Positions 15,373 to 15,527 of a DNA stretch of 15,527 bases are shown in pieces. Numbering within the stretch: the stretch's first letter is position 1; the number at the start of each line of letters is the position of its first letter. The notes under the pieces were generated by a model that saw only the letters and a list, made by a program, of their open reading frames with translations, had not been told where the DNA came from and did not search any database. Position numbers and translations under genes: made by a program. The stretch comes from Bacillota bacterium (lineage in GTDB: Bacteria > Bacillota > Clostridia > Lachnospirales > Lachnospiraceae), in NCBI GenBank assembly GCA_023398615.1, contig JAEWSD010000174.1:1-15527 (forward strand). The letters run 5' to 3'.

Positions 15373-15527
15373 ATGGCTGTTAGAATGACGGGTATGGTTT
15401 CAAATATGGATACGGAAACTTTAATCAAACAGATGCTGGATGCCCAGCGCTTAAAGAATAAAAGGGTTACCGACAAGCAGACACTGCTTACCTGGCAGCA
15501 GGATAAATGGAAGGACCTGAATGCAAA
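15373..15527 (+). CDS. fliD: Flagellar filament cap protein FliD (HAP2), 5' part only
   Basis: The first 51 codons of the filament-capping protein, cut by the right window edge. ATG at 15373 follows AAAGGAGGAAG (15358-15368). MAVRMTGMVSNMDTETLIKQ (1-20) is the conserved FliD N-terminal pattern (GLxSGLDTxxLVxxLM in others), followed by MLDAQRLKNKRVTDKQTLL and WQQDKWKDLNA, the start of the first coiled coil. Position directly after flaG supports the call. Transcription probably comes from the promoter at 14803-14829. Confidence 0.9.
   Translation, partial: MAVRMTGMVSNMDTETLIKQMLDAQRLKNKRVTDKQTLLTWQQDKWKDLNA

Overview
The window looks like a chromosomal segment of a motile, probably spore-forming member of the Clostridia, most likely the Lachnospiraceae. 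I infer this from the character of the proteins (clostridial ParC/ParE, a LysA-type decarboxylase with an ELGR motif, FlgM-FlgN-FlgK-FlgK-FlgL-FliW-CsrA-FlaG-FliD order), strong AGGAGG-type ribosome binding sites and AT-rich intergenic DNA. No database was searched, so the taxon is an inference.

Layout. (1) 1-4174, minus strand: a topoisomerase IV operon, parE then parC, 14 nt apart; parC runs off the left edge a few codons before its expected end. (2) 4175-4563: AT-rich divergent promoter region. (3) 4564-5829, plus: a PLP-dependent diaminopimelate decarboxylase (lysA). (4) 5830-8034: an accessory-looking island. It holds two divergent genes of unknown function (6190-6540 minus, 6737-7735 plus) whose proteins share a helical module, bracketed by two long palindromic repeats of one family (5846-6021 and 7742-7902) in opposite relative orientation. 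(5) 8035-15527, plus: a late flagellar operon, flgM-flgN-flgK1-flgK2-flgL-fliW-csrA, followed by flaG and the start of fliD. Perfect sigma-28 (SigD/FliA) -10 elements lie ahead of flgM and ahead of flaG.

How it works together. FlgM is the anti-sigma-28 factor exported after hook completion. FlgN is the export chaperone for FlgK/FlgL. The two FlgK paralogues and FlgL build the hook-filament junction, and FliD caps the filament. FliW and CsrA form the protein antagonist/translation repressor switch that couples flagellin level to translation. The leader between the sigma-28 promoter and flaG carries two small hairpins that each present GGA in the loop, the second overlapping the Shine-Dalgarno. 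This suggests that CsrA made by the preceding gene represses translation of flaG.

The least explained parts are the palindromic repeat family, whose arms differ between copies yet stay complementary within each copy, and the Cys-rich propeller-like protein with its small paralogous partner. The flagellar genes are conventional apart from the tandem flgK pair and a long central insert in FlgL.
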